Below, piece after piece: positions 36,593 to 46,827 of a stretch of DNA of 57,313 nucleotides. Both the position numbers and the translations under genes were made by a program. The DNA comes from a virus: positions 1 to 57,313 of the IMG/VR virus record IMGVR_UViG_3300033053_000010; one strand, written 5' to 3'. Below the pieces are notes generated by a model. The model did no database searches. It had not been told where the DNA came from and worked only from the letters and a program-made list of their open reading frames with translations. Within the stretch, counting starts at the first letter, position 1. Each line of letters begins with the position of its first letter.

Positions 36593-37657
36593 CTAAATCA
36601 TCTGAAATGTCGGGTATGAAGATATACCTTGGTCACTCTGGGAATGTATCATCTCTATAACCCTAGCCTGACCTTCAATCCCATAATCACTTACTAATTG
36701 AACTATATCCCCCATTTTGAAATCTTCACCGTATTTAAACATACGAGTGGTATCTACCTGACCATCAAATGATTTATCAATCTTATTTTTGTCTAGAACT
36801 TCATTTCCTTTTTGTGTTAACTGAGCAATATATTCTTCATCAGTCATATAAACATCGTCAACAGTCTGTGACATACTACTAGCATCAGTGTATATCTCTC
36901 TCCTATTAAGTTCCGTTTCGGTTCCAACAGTAACTATTTTTCTAGGTATACCTATGTCACCACTTTCCTCACCCATTACCAATGTGACATTTTTAACATT
37001 CTTTTTGGATAATGAATAACTACTATTTATAATATTCTCAAATTTAGGAGAGAATACAACATATGAATTTTCGAATTGTTCATACGATCTATTAACACCA
37101 GCATACAACTTGAATATTAATTGATTCGTTTCGGATAACGTTATCTTGAATCCTATATTGTTAGTTGAACATAGTTTTTCAATAGTGGTGTATAAGTTAT
37201 CACCCATGTATTGAGCATCTACAGTTAACTCAGTAATTGCTGGGTCTGTAGAAGCCTCAAATACTAAGTTAGGTATTACTCTTTCTGGTAATGTTGGAGA
37301 TATGGCATTTTCATTTAATAACTGTTGTATTCCATTTTGAAGACTACCGGTTAACACCGTTTGATTCCAAATAATACGTCGTTCTAAAATTGTCTCTAAA
37401 GAACGTCCAGTAACAATCAAATGATTTCCACTCTCGGAATCGAACGTTATCTTGTGGTTCTCAATTATCATGACGTGTTCTGAATCCCTTTGTAATAGAT
37501 AGTTATCCTCTCTTAGGGTTTCAAACGCTTCTTGCGATGCTTTTATATAGATCTCGAAATCCCCAAACTTAGAATATCGATCAGACCAAATTATTGATTC
37601 ATAAGTATCCAATTCAGCCACGCTTATGAAGGACGGATCTAACACTAATAATTCCAT
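36593..37657 (-). CDS. Tail-tip protein, Gp37-like (ReqiPepy6 family)
   Basis: A 354-residue protein with the N-terminal pattern of siphovirus ReqiPepy6 Gp37-like proteins: LVLDPSFISVAELDTYESII, then SKFGDFEIYIKAS and LIVTGRSLETILERRII. It is the hub protein that follows Dit and binds the receptor-binding protein. No peptidase or lysozyme domain is seen. GAGGGGG precedes the ATG. It ends 17 bases before the receptor-binding gene. Confidence 0.82.
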   Translation of the reverse strand: MELLVLDPSFISVAELDTYESIIWSDRYSKFGDFEIYIKASQEAFETLREDNYLLQRDSEHVMIIENHKITFDSESGNHLIVTGRSLETILERRIIWNQTVLTGSLQNGIQQLLNENAISPTLPERVIPNLVFEASTDPAITELTVDAQYMGDNLYTTIEKLCSTNNIGFKITLSETNQLIFKLYAGVNRSYEQFENSYVVFSPKFENIINSSYSLSKKNVKNVTLVMGEESGDIGIPRKIVTVGTETELNRREIYTDASSMSQTVDDVYMTDEEYIAQLTQKGNEVLDKNKIDKSFDGQVDTTRMFKYGEDFKMGDIVQLVSDYGIEGQARVIEMIHSQSDQGISSYPTFQMI

Positions 37658-37660
37658 ATA

Positions 37661-38566
37661 TCATACCCCCTCATAAACTATCTGATTCTCAATCCTAAAT
37701 TGTAAATTTGACGCTCCTGTATCCGAAGTGAACGCAAATACATTATCACCTTTAGCTAACTGGAACCAATCAGCATCTCTACCCAAACAGTTAAGTATGT
37801 TCATATATATGCCATCTCTTATTAGGTATATAGATTTGTGTCCCTTAATAGTAGATATTACAATATCATCTCCAGCTTGGATGCCAGATCCAATAAGCGC
37901 TACTAGTTTTGTAGTATCTATATCCATAACTTCACGGGTCCCGGAATTATAAATAGTTATATTGGTCGCTTCACCCATGGCGTGAATATAAATAATAACA
38001 CCTATATCTGAATCACCACTATAAACAATCGTCTTTTCTTGATTAATGACGATGGAACCTATCTCTATTAAATTCTCGGATAATGATTCGTTTGAAAATG
38101 GAAACTCAAACAATGGTTCTATACCAGCGAATATTGTATTATTTATATATTCTGAATAGAAATAAGGATCCGGACACACTATTGATATTTGTGTTGTTTC
38201 GTTATTTGAGAATATTACTGGGTCGTTAGATTCAACATATCCGTATATACTGGATGTTCTATTGTCAGTTTCTATTGTAAGTTTTAATATTTTCTTTACT
38301 GGGAAATATTTATATGTTTTTTGTCTAACACTCTCGATGTTTGGAATAGGTAATAATTTTAATGTTAGTACTATATTTCTAGAACCAACCCTAGCTGAGT
38401 TAAACAACGCCCCATCAGAGGTTGATAATTCAGTAGAGTTTATAGTAGCCTTACTAGGACCAAGACCGTCTATATTTTGGATAAGAAACCCAGATTTCTC
38501 TGGGAATCCTAACTCCATTTTGATTGAATCACCTAAGTGATTTGTTACCTTTACAGATTTTATCAT
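37661..38566 (-). CDS. Distal tail protein (Dit-like)
   Basis: A 301-residue protein. The N-terminal domain has GFLIQNIDGLGPSKATINST and RNIVLTLKLLPIPNIESVRQ, typical of the phage Dit/SPP1 gp19.1 family, with DPYFYSEYINNTIFAG at the switch to a galectin-like C-terminal domain. It forms the hexameric ring joining tail tube to tip. The ATG overlaps the tape measure stop (TAATG). This is the normal gene order for siphophages. Confidence 0.85.
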   Translation of the reverse strand: MIKSVKVTNHLGDSIKMELGFPEKSGFLIQNIDGLGPSKATINSTELSTSDGALFNSARVGSRNIVLTLKLLPIPNIESVRQKTYKYFPVKKILKLTIETDNRTSSIYGYVESNDPVIFSNNETTQISIVCPDPYFYSEYINNTIFAGIEPLFEFPFSNESLSENLIEIGSIVINQEKTIVYSGDSDIGVIIYIHAMGEATNITIYNSGTREVMDIDTTKLVALIGSGIQAGDDIVISTIKGHKSIYLIRDGIYMNILNCLGRDADWFQLAKGDNVFAFTSDTGASNLQFRIENQIVYEGV

Positions 38567-41500
38567 TAATCACTCACCAACCCTTTCATTGTCGAGATTT
38601 GGTTTCTTGTTTGTCGATAGATATCTAGTCTCGATAAAGCCGTAGGAGAGTAATTATTTTGTGTAAACGTTATTGACGTACCTTTATCGCCAACTTGACT
38701 CACACCACTAGTTGCTTGTTGTCCAGTGGATATGTTCGGAATTCTATTTGCTATAGATGAAACATTAATACCTTGAGTTTTAGCAAACATCTTATCGACC
38801 AATAATCCACCAGATTTAATATCAGATAAATCTAATACTGGACGGATAACTGGTGATGTGTCCACGCTCCCATTAACAATGTCTGATATATTGGATATGC
38901 TTGATTTTAACGCATCAATTGCTGAATTACCTATTCCAGAGGCAGACGTTGTTACAACACCAGCAAACTTTTCTAAACCATTAGCGAAACCTATATCAGA
39001 GTACATACCAAGTTTAGCGAACTCTTTAGATGGTGACGCTATTCCTAGGGCATCCTTAGCTGCTTGTAATGCGGCTAAAGCTGTCTCAGCAGCTATTTGT
39101 GCTAATTCAGCAGCCTTTTGTTTTATACCCTTTATCATACCGTCCACTATAGCCATTCCAACACTGGTCCAGTCTATGTTTTTAATATTGTTACTCAAAT
39201 CAACCATTTTCTGTTTTGTACCGTCAGCTAAATTATTAACCTGAGTGTCATAAGTGGTATTTAAAGTTGTTAATTGCTCATCAGAAGTAGCATTCAATTG
39301 AGCCATTTGATTAGCCCATTCTTGTCTTAACGCTGATAAATCTTTACTAGCTTGATCTCTTAACTCTTGTATTTTCACAGCAGTTTCAGTTTTAAGAGTT
39401 GTTAATTCGCTAACTGCTTGGTCAGCTGCTTCACTATGTTTAGTCTTCCATAATGACACGTACTCGTCCAACTCCGGTTGAGTCATTTGATTTAAAGCCT
39501 TAACTTGCATCATTGACTTCTCACCCATATTCCTCAATTCGACCATTAAATCAGAACTTATTCCTTTACCCGATAACTCGTCTAGATTTTTCTGCCAATC
39601 CTGGAACTCGGTTATCTGTCCTTTGAGGTTAGCAGTTAGTTGTTTACCACTAACTGGCTTCTGGGCTTGAATCTTATCAAACAAACCGTAAGCGTTATAT
39701 AACGAATCAGTCTTTGATTTCAGAGCCTGATCATAAGCATCATTTAAACTCTTTATGTCGGTTTTTAATTTCTCATTTACACTCTTTACCTTTGATTGAT
39801 AATCGTCCTCTATTGATTTACGTTTATCATTCATTTCTTTCTGAACTCTATAGGCTTCTCTATCAGCTTTCTCACGTTCAGCAGTTCCTTCGGCATATTT
39901 CTTCTGTAAATCTTGCCACGCTGCTAATTCCTCTGCTAGACTAAGTTTGTTATAATACTTCCTATCTTCCATCAACTTAACAGCGGCATCAAACACTTCT
40001 TGATCTGATTCTTTCTTCTTCTGATTTACTTCATTTTGAACCCTGTATACTTCCCTATCTATTTTCTCTCTTTCGGCGGTTCCTGCAGCATATTGTGATT
40101 GCATGTTTTTCCAAGTCTTCAATTCATCTTCTATAGAAAGTTTATTATAATATTTCTGGTCGTCTATCCATTTGCAAGCATTATCATAATCCCTCTTATA
40201 GATCTCATTTTTTATAGTGTATGCTTCTTTATCAGCCTTGACACGTTCTTCAGTACCTTGTGCATATTTATCTTGTATTTGTTCCCAAACGTATAATTCC
40301 TCATCCAAACTTATTTGGTTATAGAATTTACGGTCCTCAATCCAAGCTTTAGCAGTATCAACAGCATCTTTAGCCATTTCTTCGGAAGCATCAGCTGCTT
40401 CTTTCGCATGCAACCTAATACCACTTGCCATACCAGCAGCAACCATCGCTCCGACTTCATCCCTAAACACTCTCGATGGTGATTTAATATTTAATGAATC
40501 CTTAGCCGCTTGCAACGCTAATTTACCAAGTGAAGCACCGGCATCAATAAGACTTCCAGCATCACTCTTTAATCCCTTAATAAATCCTTTTACAGCATTT
40601 ACCCCAGCATCAACAAATTTACCACCGAGATCAGCAATACTATTAACTATAGCGTCAACTAATTTCACACAAGCATCATTTAAAGCAGCTGAATTACCAT
40701 TTATAGCATCGGCTAAGCCGTTTATAAACGCAATAATTAACTTAAAGGCGGAATCTATTATTCTAGGTAGATTATCAGAAATACCGTTTATAAAAGCCAC
40801 GATTATGTCTGCCGCAGCAGTAACAAATCTTGGAACATTTTGAGCCACTACGTTCAACATTAGTAATACTATATTTAACATCTTTTGAGCTATAACAGGT
40901 GCCCATTTAGTTAAAACATCGAGCATTCCAGATATGATCTTAAAAATACCATTAGCAAATGCTGGTATATTATTAGCTATAGATTGAACCATAGCAACCA
41001 TACCCTCACCCATTTTCTTAGCAAGTGCTGGTATACCATCACCTATACCCTTGACCATAGCAGCCATGGCTGATGATATATTAGCAGCGCCTTGTTGCGT
41101 TGTTCCATCTAATTTAGCAAATGACGCTGTGAGTTTATCAAAACCATATGCAGCCAATGCTACACCAGCACCAATAGCAACTACAGCTAATCCTAGAACT
41201 ACTAATGCTCCAGATAAAGCAAACATTGCTGGTACAACTGGAGCTAATACTGCAGCCGCCAATCCTAAAACTACGAATACTCCTGCTAATGTTAATAAAC
41301 TCTTTAACATGCCTTCCCAACTTATAGCGCTTAATTGTAATATCGGTGGTACTAATAAATTTAAAGCAGTTGCGGCTAATATTAATGTTAGAATTCCTGT
41401 TAAGGAACCCTCCATCAATTTTATACCACCCGCCAATACGACTAAACTTCCACCTATACCAACTATACCTTTAATTATACCTTCCCATGATAAATTAGAT

Positions 41501-44500
41501 AATGGTATTAGAGCTTGGGTCATTACTACCATCGCACTAGCAACACCAGTTAAACCTAAAGCTGTAAATATTGAGTCTGCGGGGAGTTTTTGCATCGATA
41601 ACGAAATTACACCTAACGCTAAACCAACAGCCACTATGCCTTTAGCTATACCTTCCCACGATAACGTTGCGAAACTCTGGAAAGCTTTAGTTAGTATGTT
41701 TAATGCGGTACATATCTCTAACAACGCTATGGCGTTTACGGGAGTATATTTCGAAAGTGAATTCATCATTATTAAGATTTCAAGCATGGCTAATCCCATA
41801 CCAATTAAACCTTTTTTGATATCTTCCCAATTCATACCACCGAACGCTTGTAGATCTTTAGCTAATAATGCAAGTGCACCAACGGTTATTCCTAGACCAA
41901 TAGTCGTTGTTATTGTTCCCTTCACACCTGATGATAATTTATTAAATGCAAATATCTCAAGTAATGCTAAACCCATACCAAGTAAACCCTTTTTTATGTC
42001 TTCCCAATTAAGTGCTCCAATTTGACTTAATGGTGTATACATTTTCTGTAATGCATATGCGACTATAACTAAACTTGCAGATGTTGCTATTACATTCTTA
42101 GAACTAGATGTGAATTTATCGAACGCGGCTACTTCTAATAATACTCCACCGATTCCAAGAAACCCCTTCTTTATAACCTCCCAATTAAGTTCACCTATTT
42201 TACTCAACACGGTACCCATATTATTCATGGCAACCGATATGATACCCAAACTAATAGAGGTTGCGATTACATTCTTAGAACTTGATGTGAATTTATCAAA
42301 TGTCGCTACTTCAGCTAATACGCCACCTATGCCCATTAGACCCTTCTTTATAGTCTCCCAATTAAGATCGCCTATATTCTTTACGGCATAATACATATTA
42401 TTTAATGCTACCGATAAAATAAGTATTCCAGCTGCTGTTTTTAAACCTAAAGACGCGTTTGTTTTATTAAGGAAAAGTGATAATTCAGCAAGTAAAACAC
42501 CTATTCCTATAAGTCCCTTTTTAAGTTGTTCTGGATTTAAATTGCTAAGACTTGTACATGCCTGAGCTAATATTTTTATTGCCTCAGCAAAGGCTATTAT
42601 GCTAAGAGCTCCTTTGACAAACGTTCCAGAATCTTTCGATAATACTTTTGTAACCATCGCCATCATAGCCATCAAGGCTAATACTGAACCTAATGCTGTA
42701 ATAGTCTGTGTGACATCTAACTTACCCAATATCTGCATGGCATGTGCCATTATCAATATTGATGTAGACATGGTTATCATTACCACAGATGCTTTAATCG
42801 CTGATGCTTTCATTTCGCCTATAAGTGTGAATAATTTCATCGCAATTAATAGCTGAGCAAATAAACCACCAATGGCTGCTAATGAACTTGCTAGTTTAGC
42901 AGAATCCACCAACGATACAGCAACTATAGCTGCTGCTAATATTGCTATTGCAGTTGCTATTTTGATTAACAATCCAGCTTTTAATTGATCTTGATATGAT
43001 TTTAGACAACTACGTACACTATCTAACGTGCTTGTTATTTGTCCTAACCCACCAGATATAGCCTCTTTTAAACCATCAAAAATACTATTTATGTCACCCT
43101 TTTTTCTAATCATCTCGGTGAAGGTCATTACCATTTTTGCTATAGCAAGTCCAATACCGGCCATTGATATTCTACCGATATTTTTAATAAAGTTATCAAT
43201 ACTGGTTGTAAATGATGATTGAACTTGGTCATTAGCTTTCTTTACTTGATCATTTGAACCAACTAATGCCTTTGACACACCATTATACATTTTTTGGATC
43301 GCCCCACCTATGTCAATACCATCAAAACTCTGTGCTACACCAGTAAACATGTTTGATATTTTAGTTTGTAATTCAGATAACTTTTCACTTAAATAAGTTA
43401 CCACCTTACCTATATTGGTTAACATATTACTGAAAGACACCCAAGGATCAAATTTAATTTGTTTAAGAACCGCGGTTCTAATTTCTATGAACTTGGCACC
43501 TAAGTAATTTAAAACGCCTCCAATATCAGTAAATACATTATTTATACCATAACCTATCGATAACAGTGCTTTATTTATAATACCACTAGATTTTATAGTG
43601 TTATCCAGAGCTGTTAACCATTCACCAAAAGCCCCAGTTACTGTTAATATGGTTGATGCTAGATTACCAACACCACCCAACATTACACCTACAGCATTAA
43701 ACAAACCCAAGAATATCGTTTTACCAATATCTAGTACCGCGAAGACTCCTTTGAATGTGGATCTCAAATTATTTAAATCGAATTCGCTCATTTTCAAATT
43801 TGCAGTTAATGTCTGTAAACCCTGTGTTAGAGCAACTAGTTGCTTTGCTGTCGTGGCTGGAAATATATCTCTGAATGCACCATTTAGGGAACCAGCGATA
43901 CCCATAATACTATCGAAAGCGTTTTTAAACGACTCTATTAAAGCTGTACGTCCACCTAAATCCTTCCAACCTTTTACTACTTCATTACGGGCTTTGTCTG
44001 ATTGACCAACTATTGCGCTAAACACACCACTGATACCAGTCAATAGTGTTGTTGATTCGTTTTTACCACCAATAATCAATTCCCATGTCTTTGCCCATCC
44101 TGATTGTACGGATTCTCTCATAGTGCTTAATAATTGTGTAAAGGTTTTAACTTCTGTTGCAGCCTTAACCAAAGCTGGATCATCAGCAAACTTCTGTAAT
44201 GTTTTTAAAAGAACATCACTTGTAAGCCAACCATCACCCTTCTTTGCGTCCAACGATTCCCTAAAGGATACAGCCATATCCCTACCATGACCGAGTTCTG
44301 TTGCGGTCTTTTCCAACGCTTTCTGGAATAGTTCACCACCCATACCAGCGTTAATTACTGAGTTCCAGTCCATTAAAGATACTTTTCCTGCTGCTATAGC
44401 TTGTGATAATTGATACATAGCTGTTGACGCCTGTAGAGCAGAAGATCCAGAACCAGCCGCAAGATTGGCGATACCCTTTATAGCCATCGTTGACGTGTTT

Positions 44501-45012
44501 AGATCTACTCCAGCTGCGGTGAATGTACCTATATTTTTTGTCATCTCTGCGAAGTTATATATTGTTTGGTCGGAGTATGTGTTCAATTCGTCAAGGGCTT
44601 TATTAACGTCATCTAACGTAGTTCCTTTACTTGCGGTGTTAGTTAAGATAGTTTGAATAGAACCCATCTTAGTTTCATATTCTTCAAAACCTGTAGTGAT
44701 TGGATCTATAGTTAACGAAGACAACAAATTCTTACCGGTCTCCAATGCGGAATTAGCTATATTAGTTAATGCCGTAACACCGACAATACCAAGGTTTGTA
44801 AATCTACTAGCTATAGAGTCAACATTACTCGCCATTCCTGCTAGAGAAAGCGATCTCCCAGCTCTATCTATTTCGTTTAACCCTCTGGCAGCTCCTTCTA
44901 AATTAAGACTCTTCTTTAGATTATCAAGCGATTTGACACTATCTCGTATCCCGCCTTCAAACTGACCATTATCAAATCGCATTTGGACAACTCGTTCATC
45001 AATACTACTCAT
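38566..45012 (-). CDS. Tape measure protein
   Basis: A 2148-residue protein. The N-terminal third has the TMP core (LSSLTIDPITTGFEEYETKM, then DQTIYNFAEMTKNIGTFTAA). Eight or more tandem copies of a roughly 60-residue hydrophobic unit with L-N-W-E-x-I-K-K-G-L-x-G-I-G lie at about 41.3-42.6 kb. Three copies of a charged coiled-coil unit (KYYNKLSLAEELAAWQDLQ, then KYAEGTAEREKADREAYR) lie at about 39.8-40.35 kb. The number of repeats may set tail length. GAAGGAGG gives the start. No lysozyme domain is obvious, but the C-terminal third was read only broadly. Confidence 0.9.
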   Translation of the reverse strand: MSSIDERVVQMRFDNGQFEGGIRDSVKSLDNLKKSLNLEGAARGLNEIDRAGRSLSLAGMASNVDSIASRFTNLGIVGVTALTNIANSALETGKNLLSSLTIDPITTGFEEYETKMGSIQTILTNTASKGTTLDDVNKALDELNTYSDQTIYNFAEMTKNIGTFTAAGVDLNTSTMAIKGIANLAAGSGSSALQASTAMYQLSQAIAAGKVSLMDWNSVINAGMGGELFQKALEKTATELGHGRDMAVSFRESLDAKKGDGWLTSDVLLKTLQKFADDPALVKAATEVKTFTQLLSTMRESVQSGWAKTWELIIGGKNESTTLLTGISGVFSAIVGQSDKARNEVVKGWKDLGGRTALIESFKNAFDSIMGIAGSLNGAFRDIFPATTAKQLVALTQGLQTLTANLKMSEFDLNNLRSTFKGVFAVLDIGKTIFLGLFNAVGVMLGGVGNLASTILTVTGAFGEWLTALDNTIKSSGIINKALLSIGYGINNVFTDIGGVLNYLGAKFIEIRTAVLKQIKFDPWVSFSNMLTNIGKVVTYLSEKLSELQTKISNMFTGVAQSFDGIDIGGAIQKMYNGVSKALVGSNDQVKKANDQVQSSFTTSIDNFIKNIGRISMAGIGLAIAKMVMTFTEMIRKKGDINSIFDGLKEAISGGLGQITSTLDSVRSCLKSYQDQLKAGLLIKIATAIAILAAAIVAVSLVDSAKLASSLAAIGGLFAQLLIAMKLFTLIGEMKASAIKASVVMITMSTSILIMAHAMQILGKLDVTQTITALGSVLALMAMMAMVTKVLSKDSGTFVKGALSIIAFAEAIKILAQACTSLSNLNPEQLKKGLIGIGVLLAELSLFLNKTNASLGLKTAAGILILSVALNNMYYAVKNIGDLNWETIKKGLMGIGGVLAEVATFDKFTSSSKNVIATSISLGIISVAMNNMGTVLSKIGELNWEVIKKGFLGIGGVLLEVAAFDKFTSSSKNVIATSASLVIVAYALQKMYTPLSQIGALNWEDIKKGLLGMGLALLEIFAFNKLSSGVKGTITTTIGLGITVGALALLAKDLQAFGGMNWEDIKKGLIGMGLAMLEILIMMNSLSKYTPVNAIALLEICTALNILTKAFQSFATLSWEGIAKGIVAVGLALGVISLSMQKLPADSIFTALGLTGVASAMVVMTQALIPLSNLSWEGIIKGIVGIGGSLVVLAGGIKLMEGSLTGILTLILAATALNLLVPPILQLSAISWEGMLKSLLTLAGVFVVLGLAAAVLAPVVPAMFALSGALVVLGLAVVAIGAGVALAAYGFDKLTASFAKLDGTTQQGAANISSAMAAMVKGIGDGIPALAKKMGEGMVAMVQSIANNIPAFANGIFKIISGMLDVLTKWAPVIAQKMLNIVLLMLNVVAQNVPRFVTAAADIIVAFINGISDNLPRIIDSAFKLIIAFINGLADAINGNSAALNDACVKLVDAIVNSIADLGGKFVDAGVNAVKGFIKGLKSDAGSLIDAGASLGKLALQAAKDSLNIKSPSRVFRDEVGAMVAAGMASGIRLHAKEAADASEEMAKDAVDTAKAWIEDRKFYNQISLDEELYVWEQIQDKYAQGTEERVKADKEAYTIKNEIYKRDYDNACKWIDDQKYYNKLSIEDELKTWKNMQSQYAAGTAEREKIDREVYRVQNEVNQKKKESDQEVFDAAVKLMEDRKYYNKLSLAEELAAWQDLQKKYAEGTAEREKADREAYRVQKEMNDKRKSIEDDYQSKVKSVNEKLKTDIKSLNDAYDQALKSKTDSLYNAYGLFDKIQAQKPVSGKQLTANLKGQITEFQDWQKNLDELSGKGISSDLMVELRNMGEKSMMQVKALNQMTQPELDEYVSLWKTKHSEAADQAVSELTTLKTETAVKIQELRDQASKDLSALRQEWANQMAQLNATSDEQLTTLNTTYDTQVNNLADGTKQKMVDLSNNIKNIDWTSVGMAIVDGMIKGIKQKAAELAQIAAETALAALQAAKDALGIASPSKEFAKLGMYSDIGFANGLEKFAGVVTTSASGIGNSAIDALKSSISNISDIVNGSVDTSPVIRPVLDLSDIKSGGLLVDKMFAKTQGINVSSIANRIPNISTGQQATSGVSQVGDKGTSITFTQNNYSPTALSRLDIYRQTRNQISTMKGLVSD

Positions 45013-45395
45013 AGTTTAGTTACCTCCTTCCATGCTTCTTCAGCAATCTTATCAAATATCGGTCTAATGGCTGGGTTTATATAATCTCTCCCCTCAACAT
45101 AACCTCCATTTCCAGTACCATGACCATATTGAAGTATTATAGCAATCGGGACGCCGTTAACTACGTTCGTATTAAGCCAGACTATTTTAGCCCCACTCTT
45201 ATATTTCTTAATTTCATATGTCCATGAGTTTCTAGTCTCTCCTGAATCAACGGGAGTGGCTGAAGCAAGTGCTGAAACACCATCTCTAGCATATGAATCT
45301 AAGACTTTTAAAAAATCTGAATTTACAGATCCCTTAAAGAATTTTTCTGTTTTATTAAAATTACCCTTGTTAAATATCCTTATTATATAGATCAC
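45009..45395 (-). CDS. HK97 gp10-like tail completion protein
   Basis: A 128-residue protein with the gp10 pattern: an N-terminal helix, ASATPVDSGETRNSW, IVWLNTNVVNGVPIAIILQY and GYVEGRDYINPAIRPIFDKI. It is usually encoded before the tail tube gene, yet here it lies just ahead of the tape measure, which is an unusual place. It starts with GTG at 45395 and overlaps the stop of the gene upstream; AGGAAG lies nine bases ahead. Confidence 0.78.
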   Translation of the reverse strand: MIYIIRIFNKGNFNKTEKFFKGSVNSDFLKVLDSYARDGVSALASATPVDSGETRNSWTYEIKKYKSGAKIVWLNTNVVNGVPIAIILQYGHGTGNGGYVEGRDYINPAIRPIFDKIAEEAWKEVTKL

Positions 45396-45931
45396 CCCCT
45401 ACTTCCTAAAGCATTTCTTCGAGCAGCATTTAGAGATGCATTTCTACTAGCCAACTCTTTTTTACTCATCTTCTTAGGTGGTGTGTTTTTTATGTTACAA
45501 ACGTTAATAAGTGTCAATAGTCTATTCAGATGCCATTTCTGACATTCGAATGGTATATTTAAAGCTATCATCCAGTAATAGATGACTTCAGCTGTTATTA
45601 TCTCTCTATTAATATTCTTCTTTGAATTCGGAAAGGTTGTTGCGGTCATATCCGCCTCTATATATTTACTAACCTGGTTCATATTATTATCTGTTAGATA
45701 TTTATACACGTCCTCATCGACGTTCTGTGTTATTGTCATGCATTTTACATAATCTATCGTTTCTTCTATTGTTTTATTATCCTTGGATAGGAAAGGTTTG
45801 TTCCACTTTGATTCCCATTTTGAAAGGGAGACCAAAGAATGTTCTAGGGTCAGTGTTTGACCCTTGGTGTATATGAATTCACCTTTACTCTCATCATACA
45901 ATTCGACTGAAGGTATAGTTATCTTTAACAT
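45392..45931 (-). CDS. Conserved tail-module protein
   Basis: A 179-residue protein containing TLTLEHSLVSLSKWESKWNK, CMTITQNVDEDVYKYLTDNN and YIEADMTATTF, blocks I recall in one uncharacterised protein of clostridial siphophages, always next to the tape measure. The C-terminus is basic (RNASLNAARRNALGSRG). It may be the second tail-assembly chaperone, as its place fits GpT, but no frameshift signal was found. GGGGGAG gives the start. Confidence 0.72.
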   Translation of the reverse strand: MLKITIPSVELYDESKGEFIYTKGQTLTLEHSLVSLSKWESKWNKPFLSKDNKTIEETIDYVKCMTITQNVDEDVYKYLTDNNMNQVSKYIEADMTATTFPNSKKNINREIITAEVIYYWMIALNIPFECQKWHLNRLLTLINVCNIKNTPPKKMSKKELASRNASLNAARRNALGSRG

Positions 45932-45958
45932 CTAATGGTCTCCCCCTTTTTATTAAAT

Positions 45959-46411
45959 TTATAGTATAATACGCCAATCCTCAGCAAGACAATCATTTAT
46001 TGATGGAACCCATGTACTAACCGTTCCGTTTACGTTTCTAATTGCAAAGTAAGGATTATAAGGAACCACTTCCCCAAATTGCTCTTTAGCAACCTCAGTT
46101 AAGGCGGTATAAGAATTGGCAGGGACGTAATAGACGTACATACCTTTACCATTCCAACCGTTACGAGCAACTCTAAAGCCTTTCTTAACAGCCTCTATGG
46201 CAAGTCCAAAAGTCATATCCGTAATTAGTCTATATGCTTCTTCAAAAACATTCTTAGGACTCCAAGATACATATTCGTCAGAGTACTTAACTTTATATCC
46301 TTCGCTATTTGGGTCTTCATCCTTTGGAATTTGCCATCCTTTAAAATTATTATACTGACCGAGAGTCATTGGTTCAGCATCTATTAATTTAACACCTATA
46401 TATTTTTCCAT
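45959..46411 (-). CDS. DUF2829/Tad2-like protein, candidate anti-Thoeris factor
   Basis: A 150-residue two-part protein. Residues 1-62 (VKLIDAEPMTLGQYNNFKGW, SDEYVSWSPKNVFEEAYR) are a separate phage domain often fused here. Residues about 66-150 match DUF2829, renamed Tad2-like: MTFGLAIEAVKKGFRVARNG, W86-N-G-K-G-M-Y, and TWVPSINDCLAEDW. Tad2 proteins bind the cyclic ADP-ribose signal made by Thoeris ThsB and so block ThsA. The gene lies among tail genes between the chaperone and a tail protein, a typical place for an added defence counter-gene. GAGG precedes the ATG. Not every DUF2829 member has been shown to act on Thoeris. Confidence 0.78.
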   Translation of the reverse strand: MEKYIGVKLIDAEPMTLGQYNNFKGWQIPKDEDPNSEGYKVKYSDEYVSWSPKNVFEEAYRLITDMTFGLAIEAVKKGFRVARNGWNGKGMYVYYVPANSYTALTEVAKEQFGEVVPYNPYFAIRNVNGTVSTWVPSINDCLAEDWRIIL

Positions 46412-46430
46412 TTTAAACCTCTTCCCAAAT

Positions 46431-46799
46431 TTATTTATTAATTACAGATGGTATAATACCATTTACGAATTTTGACGCAGCCTCAGCATCGGTTGCCAAT
46501 TCCATGAATAATTCACTGTATGCTGCTGTCTGAGAGAATTCATCTCTTAGCTCTTGATTCTTTATAAATCTCTTACCATCTGGAGATTTCACACCATAAG
46601 ATCTTAAAATTATGTCTTTAAATGATTCTATAATTCTCTTAGCGTCCTTGTCCTCTACAATCCTTTTTAGAGAATTAGCAAGTCCACCTTCTGTTGACAT
46701 TTCCATTTCGGTTGCTTCAGCCTTTGTTAGGTTGAAGTAAAAATCCTCAGTTCTTTCATTACCATCAAAATCTACATACTTAATTGTTTTCTTTAACAT
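46431..46799 (-). CDS. Tail assembly chaperone
   Basis: A 122-residue protein that matches a common siphophage chaperone: LKKTIKYVDFDGNERTEDFY, LTKAEATEMEMSTEGGL, IRSPDGK-like SPDGKRFIKNQELRDEFSQ and SELFMELATDAEAASKFVNG. It binds the tape measure and directs tail tube assembly (GpG-like). GGAGGG gives the start. No slippery G/GT frameshift was found; the next gene is the Tad2-like one. Confidence 0.84.
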   Translation of the reverse strand: MLKKTIKYVDFDGNERTEDFYFNLTKAEATEMEMSTEGGLANSLKRIVEDKDAKRIIESFKDIILRSYGVKSPDGKRFIKNQELRDEFSQTAAYSELFMELATDAEAASKFVNGIIPSVINK

Positions 46800-46827
46800 T
46801 TTATTATTCCCTCCAAATTTAAATTAT

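Noticed and set aside
41051-42025. Long open frame on the plus strand opposite the tape measure
   Set aside because: It lies antisense to the repeat region, where codon bias of a hydrophobic repeat keeps the opposite frame open. It has no ribosome site or plausible protein pattern.
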